64,000 nucleotides of DNA from Crocinitomicaceae bacterium. GTDB taxonomy: Bacteria; Bacteroidota; Bacteroidia; Flavobacteriales_D; Crocinitomicaceae. The notes beneath the pieces are model-generated. The model worked only from the letters and a program-made list of their open reading frames with translations. It was not told the DNA's origin and did no database searches. Shown piece by piece: positions 7,589 through 17,931 of this stretch (position 1 is its first letter; each line of letters starts with the position of its first letter). The stretch covers positions 59,202 to 123,201 of the forward strand of contig JAMLHA010000010.1 of NCBI GenBank assembly GCA_023957475.1, read 5' to 3'. A program made the position numbers and the translations under genes.

Positions 7589-10357
7589 ATGAAGCATTTA
7601 TTAGCATATTTATTTCTTTTTGGAATTCTATTCTCAATACAAATCACTTACAACACTACTTATGCTCAAACGCTACACATAGAAGGTTCTGTTATCGATA
7701 CCAATTCTACAAAGGGAATAAAAGATGCCAAAGCTATTTTGATCCGACTGAAGGATTCTATTATCGTTTCACATCAAAATACCGATGAACATGGGAAATT
7801 TGAATTTAAGAACTTACCCATCGACACTTTTCGCTTAGTTATAGAACATTATAAGTACGAAACACGTGAATTTTACTTTTTTAGCAACGAAAACAATTAT
7901 GATTTTTCTCTTTTCAATATGGTATTATCGGATAGAGGTAAGAAAATAGATGAAGTAACCATTTTTGCTTACAAAGACCCAATACATTACAAAGGTGATA
8001 CGCTAATTTATATTGCCGACTCTTTCAAAACACGTCCCAATGCGGTGGTTGAAGATTTATTAAAGAAATTACCCGGTATTACTGTTGACAAAGATGGAAG
8101 TATAAAAAGTCAAGGTAAAGAAATATCCAGAGTTTATGTGGATGGTGATGAATTCTTTGGCTCGGATGCAACTTTGGCTACTAAAAACTTATCAGCTAAT
8201 AGTGTCGAGCGTGTTCAAGTGTATGAAACAGATCTGCCTGATGCCTCCTCTTCAGATGAAAAAGTAAAAATACTCGATTTGCGATTAAAAGATGAAGCTA
8301 AAAAAGGGTATTTTGGTAAAGTTGCATTTGGCACAGATTTTATGAACTATTATGAAGGACAAGCTCTTTTCAATCATTTTAGCAAAAAACAAAAAGTTGC
8401 AGCTTATTTTTTAACATCCAACACCACCCGATCAAGCATTAGTTGGAAGGATGCAAATGAATATGGAGTCAATTCTGGTAATCGATACAACTACAATTCA
8501 GAAACAGATAGTTGGGAGGTTAATGATAATTTTATCAGTTCTGAAGACGGTTTTCCACTTGTTTTTAAAACAGGTGCTTTTTATTCGGGGCAAGTCACTG
8601 ATAAATTAAAGATTGGTGCAAATTATTCCTACAGTGACTTCAGAAAAACAACAAAAACAACTTCACGTTCACAATTTTTCTTACCCGATACTTCTTATTC
8701 TAATTCTACAGAAAGCACTTCAAACTCACGGTTTATGGGACATGAAGCAAATCTATCGTTTGTCTATAAAATCGATTCTTTACAAACACTTACCATTGAA
8801 CCTAAATTTTCTTTTTCTAAGAGAAACAACACCAATTCTTATTTATCAGACTATTTAAACAGCGATGACCAACTTTCTAGAAATTCAACCAACACTTCAA
8901 CATCATCCAATGAGGCAACAAATATTAAAGCACACATTAAATACAACAAAAAATTCATAAAACCAAAACGCGAATTAAAAATCGTTAACAACTTCATTTC
9001 TGATTTATCCAATTCTAATGGCAATCAACTTTACAGTGACTATTTCGCACAAACAAGTTCAATCAAAAACGCCATTGACCAACAAAAAAAATCAGATAGA
9101 ACTATCTTATCAAATGTACTTGCAATTTCGTACACCGAACCATTTTCAAAGAAATGGAGCATGGAGTTTAGCTACGAATTATTCAACACAACCAATCAAC
9201 AATTAAAAAACTCCTACAACTTCAATCAAGGAAATTACGATATATTGGATACAACTACATCAGGTGATTTCAAAAGTGTAAAAATGCAAAATAAACTTGG
9301 ACTCATTGCAACTTATGAATTCAAAAACCACACCGTAAAATTGGGGGCTGTTGGAAGAAATGTGCTTACAGACAATCAAAATATTTACACACAAACAATT
9401 ATAAAGCAAAATCAAACAGCAGTGTTGCCAAGATTTACTTATACCTATAAAATAAGTAAAAACAGTCGTTTTAGATGGGGTATCAATACCAATTCTATTC
9501 TACCCGACATCAACTACCTACAACCGACCACTAACAATAACGACCCCAACTATATAACCATTGGTAACCCCAACTTAAAACCAAATTACCTTATAAGTTC
9601 CGACCTTAATTACAATATCTACAATCCACTTTCTGGAGGATACTTATGGACAAGTTTTTATACAGCTTATGCCATCAATCAATTTATTTCTACGAAGAAT
9701 TACGATTCAATCGGGAGAAGTATAAACAGTTATATCAATGGAAACACACTAAATTATTTAGGCGGTTCAATTAGCGGTGGTATTCCAATAGTGAAACAAG
9801 TTTTAACCTTAGAACCTGAATTTGGTTATCAATACGGCAATCGATTTAACTATGTCAACAACAATAAAAATAAACTATTGACACATTCATTAAGTCCAAG
9901 TATTCGTTTAAATTTAGAAGCAGACATTGTTGAATTTAACGTTGGATTTAACTACAATTATTCGTTGAATAAAAATTCTATTAATTCAGAAATGAATTTA
10001 GTGAACCAAACCTATGGCATTAGTTCCGAATTATCCGTTTATCTGCCATATGGCATGAATATTTCTACTGATATTGACTACAAAAACTACCGAGAATTAA
10101 GTGATGGTTACAATGTTAAACCATTTATTTGGAATGCATCCATTGAACAAACATTGGGGAAAAACAAGCAATGGGGGTTAAAAATCGAAGCTTATGACTT
10201 ATTAAACAAAAATGTTAAAATCAATCGTTCGGCAAACGCAAACATCATTACTGATAGTCGAACAGCTATTATTTCAAGGTATTTTTTATTGCATTTGAGT
10301 TATAAATTCAATAGCACTTTTAAGAGTAGTAAGAAAACAACAAAAGACAACGAATAA
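7589..10357 (+). CDS. TonB-dependent-receptor-like outer-membrane protein (OMP_b-brl_3 type)
   Basis: The 922-residue product has a signal peptide (to about residue 26, ending TYAQ). A carboxypeptidase-regulatory-like beta sandwich follows at about 30-115 (LHIEGSVIDTNSTKGIKDA). Next is a plug-like segment around 150-200 (LLKKLPGITVDKDGSIKSQG, then VYVDGDEFFG) and a long 'outer membrane beta-barrel family 3' domain to the C-terminus. The composition is rich in Asn, Ser and Thr, as in surface loops of this family. Substrate unknown. It is followed after one base by a GLPGLI-family gene, a pairing common in Bacteroidota, so the two are probably co-transcribed and functionally linked at the envelope. 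Confidence 0.85.
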   Translation: MKHLLAYLFLFGILFSIQITYNTTYAQTLHIEGSVIDTNSTKGIKDAKAILIRLKDSIIVSHQNTDEHGKFEFKNLPIDTFRLVIEHYKYETREFYFFSNENNYDFSLFNMVLSDRGKKIDEVTIFAYKDPIHYKGDTLIYIADSFKTRPNAVVEDLLKKLPGITVDKDGSIKSQGKEISRVYVDGDEFFGSDATLATKNLSANSVERVQVYETDLPDASSSDEKVKILDLRLKDEAKKGYFGKVAFGTDFMNYYEGQALFNHFSKKQKVAAYFLTSNTTRSSISWKDANEYGVNSGNRYNYNSETDSWEVNDNFISSEDGFPLVFKTGAFYSGQVTDKLKIGANYSYSDFRKTTKTTSRSQFFLPDTSYSNSTESTSNSRFMGHEANLSFVYKIDSLQTLTIEPKFSFSKRNNTNSYLSDYLNSDDQLSRNSTNTSTSSNEATNIKAHIKYNKKFIKPKRELKIVNNFISDLSNSNGNQLYSDYFAQTSSIKNAIDQQKKSDRTILSNVLAISYTEPFSKKWSMEFSYELFNTTNQQLKNSYNFNQGNYDILDTTTSGDFKSVKMQNKLGLIATYEFKNHTVKLGAVGRNVLTDNQNIYTQTIIKQNQTAVLPRFTYTYKISKNSRFRWGINTNSILPDINYLQPTTNNNDPNYITIGNPNLKPNYLISSDLNYNIYNPLSGGYLWTSFYTAYAINQFISTKNYDSIGRSINSYINGNTLNYLGGSISGGIPIVKQVLTLEPEFGYQYGNRFNYVNNNKNKLLTHSLSPSIRLNLEADIVEFNVGFNYNYSLNKNSINSEMNLVNQTYGISSELSVYLPYGMNISTDIDYKNYRELSDGYNVKPFIWNASIEQTLGKNKQWGLKIEAYDLLNKNVKINRSANANIITDSRTAIISRYFLLHLSYKFNSTFKSSKKTTKDNE

Positions 10358-10358
10358 C

Positions 10359-11069
10359 ATGAAATTCATACTCAACATATTGACAATTGTTTTTTACTTT
10401 TCAGTATTTGCACAAATACATGAGGGAAAAATATTATTCGAACGAAAAACAAATTTATTTAAGAAATATACCGAAAAAAGCACACAGAATTACATCAAAG
10501 ACGACAATAAATACCGAACGGAACGCTTTGTTTTGTATTTTAACGATTCGATGTCTGTTTTTGTTCCAGAAGAAAATTTTGAAAGAGACCGACTCAGTTG
10601 GACAACCAATAACAATACTGTCATCCAAAACTTTTCAAAAGACGAAACGAAAACAATTTACAGTTTTTCAGGAGCATCACTATTGGTTCAAGATTCACTA
10701 ATTAAAAGAACATGGAAATTTACAGATAAATGGCGCACTATTTGCAATCAAGAATGTATGCAAGCAGTTTATACAGTAAACGACTCCATTCGGATATACG
10801 CATGGTTTAGTAGTGCAATAACACCCAACATCGGTCCAGAGAGTTATTGCAATCTTCCTGGTGCTATTTTAGGTTTAGCCAACGAAGATGGCTCTATCAC
10901 CTATTTTGCAAAATCCATAGAAGAAACAACATTTGACATAGAGGAAATCATGCCAAAATTTAATTCAAAAAAAGCACTCACTAGAAAAGAATTAATCGAA
11001 AAAACAAAAAAAGATTTTAAGTTTGAAAAAGAAATAGATAAATATATTCTGGAACTATTTCTGTGGTAA
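10359..11069 (+). CDS. GLPGLI family protein
   Basis: A 236-residue exported protein with a short signal peptide ending near FAQ (residue 19). The diagnostic family motif appears as NLPGAILGLANEDGS near residues 167-181. In this family a GLPGLI-type turn precedes a strand that reports on something in the cell envelope. Function is unknown across the family, but the genes typically sit directly behind TonB-dependent or barrel proteins, exactly as here with one base between them. Co-regulation and partnership with the upstream barrel protein are inferred from this arrangement. Confidence 0.85.
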   Translation: MKFILNILTIVFYFSVFAQIHEGKILFERKTNLFKKYTEKSTQNYIKDDNKYRTERFVLYFNDSMSVFVPEENFERDRLSWTTNNNTVIQNFSKDETKTIYSFSGASLLVQDSLIKRTWKFTDKWRTICNQECMQAVYTVNDSIRIYAWFSSAITPNIGPESYCNLPGAILGLANEDGSITYFAKSIEETTFDIEEIMPKFNSKKALTRKELIEKTKKDFKFEKEIDKYILELFLW

Positions 11070-11222
11070 GCAGTTATAATATTAAATCTATCAATATTTA
11101 TACAACTACTCTTAGTAAAACAAGGCATATAAGAAGAAAAAATGCGCATTAGCATTTCAACTATTATGTATAAAAAAAAAGAATATCTATTAAATTTATT
11201 TTTTTAAATCTTTTTTTTGTAG

Positions 11223-11230
11223 TATATTCG
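11223..11230 (+). promoter_or_regulatory. Near-consensus -7 element (TATATTCG) upstream of recQ
   Basis: Seven of eight positions match TAnnTTTG, 28 bases before the recQ ATG. No clear TTTG element lies upstream. Confidence 0.3.
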
Positions 11231-11258
11231 TAGGAAAGTTAAAAATATAAAATTCTTT

Positions 11259-13445
11259 ATGGAAAATTTGGTTGATGTAGATTTAAAAAATGCTTTAAAG
11301 AAGTACTTTGGGTTTGACCAATTCAAAGGAAAGCAAGAGTCTATTATTACAAATTTATTAGAAGGTCAAAATACATTCGTTATAATGCCTACTGGTGGAG
11401 GTAAATCGCTCTGTTATCAACTACCAGCTTTATTATTAGAAGGAACAGCAATTGTTGTATCTCCTCTAATAGCTTTAATGAAAAACCAAGTAGATGCTAT
11501 ACGCAACGTTAGCGACAAGGAGGCAATAGCTCATTTTTTAAATTCTTCTTTGACAAAAACAGAAGTCAACCAAGTTAAATCGGATATTTCTGCGGGCCAC
11601 ACCAAATTATTATATGTAGCACCTGAATCGTTAACAAAGCAAGAATACATTGATTTCTTAACATCTGTTGATATTTCATTTTTTGCTATTGACGAAGCTC
11701 ACTGTATTTCTGAATGGGGACATGATTTCCGCCCAGAATACCGCCGTTTGAGAGAAATTTTTGAACGTATTTCAAATGTTCCAATTATAGCTTTAACAGC
11801 AACTGCAACACCAAAAGTTCAATACGATATCCAAAAGAACTTAAACATGTTGGATGCTGTTGTATTTAAATCTTCTTTTAATCGCGATAATCTATATTAT
11901 GAAATTCGTCCCAAAAGAGATATTGATAAACAAATTATCAAATACATCCGTTCAAATGAAGGCAAAAGCGGTATCATTTACTGTTTAAGCAGAAAAAAAG
12001 TTGAAGAATTAGCTGAATTATTACAGGTAAATGGCATCAATGCCCTTCCCTATCATGCTGGTTTAGATGCAGCCACAAGAGCTAAACACCAAGACATGTT
12101 TTTGATGGAGGAAGCAAGTGTTATTGTTGCTACAATAGCATTTGGTATGGGGATAGACAAACCAGATGTTCGTTTTGTTATCCATCACGACATTCCAAAG
12201 TCTATTGAGAGCTATTATCAAGAAACAGGAAGAGCAGGTAGAGATGGTGGTGAAGGAAATTGCTTGGCTTTCTACCAATACAAAGACATTGAAAAATTAG
12301 AAAAATTTTTACAAGGCAAACCTGTTGCAGAACAAGAAATTGGAAAGCAATTGCTCAATGAAATTGTTTCTTATGCAGAAACTTCTGTTTGCCGTAGAAA
12401 ATTCATCCTACATTATTTTGGTGAAGGATTTAACGAAGAAAATTGCAATTGCAACTGTGACAACTGTAAACATCCAAAAGAGCGCTTTGAAGGTCAAGAC
12501 TTTGTTCAAGACATGCTTCAAGCCATCGTTGATTTAGGTGAAGTTCAAAAAGCAAAACACATTTGTTCTTTCATTTCTGGGAAAGTAACTTCTGAAATAA
12601 AATCCTACAAACACGATCAACTGGAGAATTTTGGTCTTGGAAAAGAAAAAGACGAACATTTCTGGAATGCTGTAATTCGTCAGTCATTGGTTGGTGGACT
12701 TTTATACAAAGAAATTGAATCCTACGGAATCATCAAATTAACAGACAAAGGAAAAGAGTTTTTAAACCATCCAACTTCATTCATGTTAATCAAAGAACAT
12801 GATTATTCCGACGATGAAGATGACACAATTGTTGCAAGTGGAAAAGGAGCTGTTTTGGATGAAAATCTATACAATCACTTGATTGATTTACGCAAATCTA
12901 TTTCTAAACAAAAAGGTATTCCTCCGTTTGTTATTTTTCAAGAACCTTCGCTACGCGATATGTGTTTTCAATACCCGATTACAATTGATGAATTAACCAA
13001 TATTCAAGGAGTTGGAAATGGTAAAGCTACGCGATATGGCGCTCCTTTTATCTCTTTGATTAAATCATACGTTGAAGAAAACGATATCGAACGCCCACAA
13101 GATATGGTGGTTAAATCTCTTGTCAACAAAAGTGGCTTAAAAGTTCAATTGATTCAAAACATTGACCGCAAATTGCCTTTGGAAGACATCGGTCGCTCTC
13201 AAGGTAAAACATTGGAAGAAATCATCGATGAAATTGAAGCAATTGTAGCTTCTGGAACTCGAGTTAACATCAATTATTACATCGACGACATCTTAGACAC
13301 TGAAAATCAAGAAGAAATCTATAATTACTTCAAAGAAGCAGAAACAGACGACTTAATAGAAGCCTATAACGAATTTGATGGAGATTATTCCGAAGAAGAA
13401 TTACGTATAATGCGCATTAAGTTTATGAGCGAAATGGGTAATTAA
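11259..13445 (+). CDS. recQ: ATP-dependent DNA helicase RecQ
   Basis: A 728-residue superfamily-2 helicase that unwinds DNA in recombinational repair. Walker A is MPTGGGKS at residues 43-50. The DEAH box (145-148) runs into the RecQ-specific aromatic-rich loop HCISEWGHDFRPEY. Motif VI reads QETGRAGRDG. A zinc-binding RQC cysteine cluster lies near 375-400 (EENCNCNCDNC), then a winged helix. An HRDC domain starts near 535 (LYNHLIDLRKSISKQKGIP). A further C-terminal extension of about 100 acidic residues follows, as in Bacteroidota RecQ. The gene is apparently monocistronic and is followed by a palindromic repeat (13480-13518) seen again at 63869. Confidence 0.95.
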   Translation: MENLVDVDLKNALKKYFGFDQFKGKQESIITNLLEGQNTFVIMPTGGGKSLCYQLPALLLEGTAIVVSPLIALMKNQVDAIRNVSDKEAIAHFLNSSLTKTEVNQVKSDISAGHTKLLYVAPESLTKQEYIDFLTSVDISFFAIDEAHCISEWGHDFRPEYRRLREIFERISNVPIIALTATATPKVQYDIQKNLNMLDAVVFKSSFNRDNLYYEIRPKRDIDKQIIKYIRSNEGKSGIIYCLSRKKVEELAELLQVNGINALPYHAGLDAATRAKHQDMFLMEEASVIVATIAFGMGIDKPDVRFVIHHDIPKSIESYYQETGRAGRDGGEGNCLAFYQYKDIEKLEKFLQGKPVAEQEIGKQLLNEIVSYAETSVCRRKFILHYFGEGFNEENCNCNCDNCKHPKERFEGQDFVQDMLQAIVDLGEVQKAKHICSFISGKVTSEIKSYKHDQLENFGLGKEKDEHFWNAVIRQSLVGGLLYKEIESYGIIKLTDKGKEFLNHPTSFMLIKEHDYSDDEDDTIVASGKGAVLDENLYNHLIDLRKSISKQKGIPPFVIFQEPSLRDMCFQYPITIDELTNIQGVGNGKATRYGAPFISLIKSYVEENDIERPQDMVVKSLVNKSGLKVQLIQNIDRKLPLEDIGRSQGKTLEEIIDEIEAIVASGTRVNINYYIDDILDTENQEEIYNYFKEAETDDLIEAYNEFDGDYSEEELRIMRIKFMSEMGN

Positions 13446-13479
13446 CCTCTTTTCAATAGTCAATTTATTCAGTTAAATG

Positions 13480-13518
13480 AACCTGAGTCCAATATAAAAT
13501 TCTATTCAGGTTAAATTA
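13480..13518 (+). repeat. Palindromic interspersed repeat, copy 1
   Basis: Inverted arms AACCTGA (13480-13486) and TCAGGTT (13506-13512) around an AT-rich centre. The 39-base unit is identical to copy 2 (63869-63907) at 34 positions, including the shared centre ATATAAAATT and tail ATTCAGGTTAAATTA. It lies between the convergent recQ and ABC-F genes and may act as a bidirectional transcription stop. Confidence 0.7.
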
Positions 13519-13544
13519 ATCAGTAATCGTTTACTTTAATCTGA

Positions 13545-15197
<1,653 letters not shown>

Positions 15198-15368
15198 TTA
15201 TCAGGAGAATCCTTTATTTGAAGACAATTATCAGAAAAATCATTTCATACCACCTTGTTTCATAGTCATTAACTAAAATTTCAAACGTAGAAGACAACCT
15301 ATAAATCGATTAAATCGCTATTTCTCCTCATTTTCATACAAACTTCATTCTATTCCATTTCTTTTTGT

Positions 15369-15376
15369 TAAATTTG
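15369..15376 (+). promoter_or_regulatory. Bacteroidota -7 element (TAAATTTG) for ychF
   Basis: An exact TAnnTTTG match 35 bases before the ychF ATG. The -33 position is not a clean TTTG. Confidence 0.45.
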
Positions 15377-15411
15377 CAACTCTAAATTTAAAATAAACTC
15401 AATTAACTGAT

Positions 15412-16509
15412 ATGGCATTAAAATGTGGCATTGTAGGATTACCAAACGTAGGTAAATCAACTCTTTTCAACTGTTTATCAAATGCGAAAGCTCAATCTGC
15501 AAACTTTCCATTTTGTACAATCGAGCCCAATTTGGGAACAATTTCTGTACCTGATAATCGCTTGGAAAAACTTGAGCAAATTGTTAAGCCTGAAAGAGTA
15601 ATACCTACAACTATGGAAATTGTGGATATAGCTGGATTAGTTAAAGGAGCTTCTAAAGGAGAAGGTTTAGGAAATCAATTTTTAGCCAATATTCGTGAAA
15701 CAGATGCCATCATCCATGTATTGCGTTGTTTCGACAATGGAAACATCGTGCACGTTGATGGTTCGATTGATCCAGTGAGAGATAAAGAAGTGATCGATAT
15801 CGAGTTGCAATTAAAAGATTTAGAATCAATTGAGAAGAAGTTGCAATCTCTTGCTCGAGTGATAAAATCAGGTGATAAAGATGCACTAAAGGAAAATGAA
15901 CTTTCCATCAAAATAAAAGCAGGTTTAGAACAAGGAAAATCTGTTCGTGAACTTGGATTTGATAGTGAAGAAATGGAAATCATCAAAAAATTTCAATTAA
16001 TCACTTCCAAACCTGTATTGTATTTATGTAACGTGGACGAAGCTTCTGTTAAAACAGGTAACAAATACGTAGATGCAGTAAAAGAGGCCGTAAAAAATGA
16101 AGATGCAGAAGTATTGGTGCTTGGTGCACAAATAGAATCCGACATCAATGAATTAGAATCTTACGAAGAAAGAAAAATGTTCCTGGATGAACTTGGATTG
16201 GACGAACCAGGTGTTAATCGCTTGATTCGCTCAGCTTATGCTTTATTGAATTTACAAACGTATTTTACAGCAGGTGTTAAAGAAGTGCGTGCATGGACAT
16301 TTCCAAAAGGAGCAACAGCCCCACAAGCAGCAGGTGTAATACACTCCGATTTTGAAAAAGGATTTATCCGTGCCGAAGTAATGAAATACGATGATTACGT
16401 TACGTTGGGTTCTGAAGCAGCTGTAAAAGAAGCTGGTAAATTTAAAGTTGAAGGAAAAGAATACATTGTTCAAGATGGTGACATCATGCACTTCCGCTTC
16501 AATGTTTAA
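15412..16509 (+). CDS. ychF: Redox-regulated ATPase YchF (Obg-like)
   Basis: A 365-residue P-loop protein of the usual YchF length. The G1 loop is GLPNVGKST (about residues 9-17), the G3 region [11 protein letters not shown], and the G4 position reads NVDE, the deviation that makes this family prefer ATP over GTP. The C-terminal TGS domain starts near 280 ([20 protein letters not shown]) and ends in [12 protein letters not shown]. The protein binds ribosomes and modulates translation and oxidative-stress responses in other bacteria. It has its own promoter element. Fumarylacetoacetase follows after 35 bases, but no functional link is apparent. Confidence 0.95.
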   Translation: MALKCGIVGLPNVGKSTLFNCLSNAKAQSANFPFCTIEPNLGTISVPDNRLEKLEQIVKPERVIPTTMEIVDIAGLVKGASKGEGLGNQFLANIRETDAIIHVLRCFDNGNIVHVDGSIDPVRDKEVIDIELQLKDLESIEKKLQSLARVIKSGDKDALKENELSIKIKAGLEQGKSVRELGFDSEEMEIIKKFQLITSKPVLYLCNVDEASVKTGNKYVDAVKEAVKNEDAEVLVLGAQIESDINELESYEERKMFLDELGLDEPGVNRLIRSAYALLNLQTYFTAGVKEVRAWTFPKGATAPQAAGVIHSDFEKGFIRAEVMKYDDYVTLGSEAAVKEAGKFKVEGKEYIVQDGDIMHFRFNV

Positions 16510-16544
16510 TCGAAAAATGAATATCTACATTTAATCTAAATCTT

Positions 16545-17822
16545 ATGTCAGAAATACTTGCAAATAATCCTGCATTGAAATCATGGATAGAAGTCCCAAA
16601 CAATAGCGACTTCCCTATTCAAAACATCCCTTTTGGTGTTTTTAAAACAGATTCATTGACTCCAAGAGTGGGTTCAAGAATTGGTAATTATGTAATTGAC
16701 TTAAAATCCCTTTATGTTTTAGGATATTTAAGCAATTTACCTTTTACCATTGATGATTTTGACACGCCTTTTTTGAATTCCATGATGAAAAAAGGGAAAT
16801 TAGCAACACGCGATTTAAGAAATAGATTGTCAAAATTATTTTCTACTGATTACAATGATTTAAAAAACAACACACATCATGTTGACCAAATCATCGTACC
16901 TATTGAAAGTGCTCAATTATTACTACCTATACAAATAGGTGATTATACAGATTTTTATTCTTCAAGAGAACATGCTACCAATGTTGGAACGATGTTTAGA
17001 GATCCAAACAATGCGTTGTTGCCAAACTGGTTGTGGATACCTGTTGGATACCACGGTAGAGCCAGTTCCGTTATTATTTCTGGCGAACCAATTTATCGTC
17101 CAAAGGGACAAATCAAACCATCACCCGAAGAAGATCCAGTTTATGCTCCTTGTCAACGATTAGATTTTGAATTGGAAACAGCTTTCATTACTTACGAAGG
17201 GAAACCATTGGGCGATTCTATTTCTACAGACGAAGCAGAAGATTATATTTTTGGAATGACTTTGTTCAACGATTGGTCTGCACGTGACATTCAAACATGG
17301 GAATACATTCCACTTGGACCATTTTTAGCAAAAAACTTTGCTTCATCTATGTCCCCCTGGATTGTAACTTTGGATGCGTTGCAACCATATAAAGTGGATG
17401 GGCCAACACAAGATCCAAAAGTATTGAGCTATTTAGCATTTAATGAGAAAAAATCATACGACATTCATTTACAAGTATTGATTCAACCAGAAAATGGAGA
17501 AGAAAATTTGGTTTGTCAATCCAATTTCAAATACATGTATTGGAACATGTCGCAACAGTTGGCTCATCATACAGTGAACGGTTGCAATGTGAGATGTGGC
17601 GACTTGATGGGTTCTGGAACAATTTCAGGACCAACACCAGATTCTTACGGTTCCATGTTAGAATTGGCTTGGAAAGGAACAAAACCATTGAAATTATCCG
17701 ACGGTTCTGAACGCAAATTCATCTTAGACAACGATACCGTTATCATGAGAGGTTATTCAGAAAAAAATGGTATTCGTATTGGTTTTGGAGAAGTTAGTTC
17801 AAAAGTTCTACCAGCAAAATAG
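16545..17822 (+). CDS. fahA: Fumarylacetoacetase
   Basis: A 425-residue enzyme of full eukaryotic-type length. It cleaves 4-fumarylacetoacetate to fumarate and acetoacetate, the last step of tyrosine and phenylalanine catabolism. An SH3-like N-terminal domain (FPIQNIPFGVFKT near residue 23) precedes the catalytic FAH domain. That domain contains the substrate-loop sequence DFYSSREHATNVGTMFR, the metal-ligand stretch DFELETAF and FGMTLFNDWSARDIQTWEY. The homogentisate pathway partners (hmgA, hppD) are not in this window, so the gene is physically separated from its pathway. It could share the ychF transcript. Confidence 0.93.
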   Translation: MSEILANNPALKSWIEVPNNSDFPIQNIPFGVFKTDSLTPRVGSRIGNYVIDLKSLYVLGYLSNLPFTIDDFDTPFLNSMMKKGKLATRDLRNRLSKLFSTDYNDLKNNTHHVDQIIVPIESAQLLLPIQIGDYTDFYSSREHATNVGTMFRDPNNALLPNWLWIPVGYHGRASSVIISGEPIYRPKGQIKPSPEEDPVYAPCQRLDFELETAFITYEGKPLGDSISTDEAEDYIFGMTLFNDWSARDIQTWEYIPLGPFLAKNFASSMSPWIVTLDALQPYKVDGPTQDPKVLSYLAFNEKKSYDIHLQVLIQPENGEENLVCQSNFKYMYWNMSQQLAHHTVNGCNVRCGDLMGSGTISGPTPDSYGSMLELAWKGTKPLKLSDGSERKFILDNDTVIMRGYSEKNGIRIGFGEVSSKVLPAK

Positions 17823-17896
17823 GTTATTAACGTTTCTTTTTTTATAAGTATTTCGTAAATATTCACTTTGCGTGAGTTTCATAAATATCTATTTCC

Positions 17897-17904
17897 TAAC
17901 TTTG
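17897..17904 (+). promoter_or_regulatory. Bacteroidota -7 element (TAACTTTG) for relA/spoT
   Basis: An exact TAnnTTTG match 27 bases before the start at 17932. A TTTC lies 16 bases upstream of it, an imperfect -33. Confidence 0.5.
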
Positions 17905-17931
17905 TAATACGTAGAAAATTATTGCAAACTT

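Noticed and set aside
11141..11160. Hairpin AAATGC/GCATTT as a terminator for the GLPGLI gene
   Set aside because: The stem is only six pairs and the T-rich side faces the minus strand, where no gene ends.
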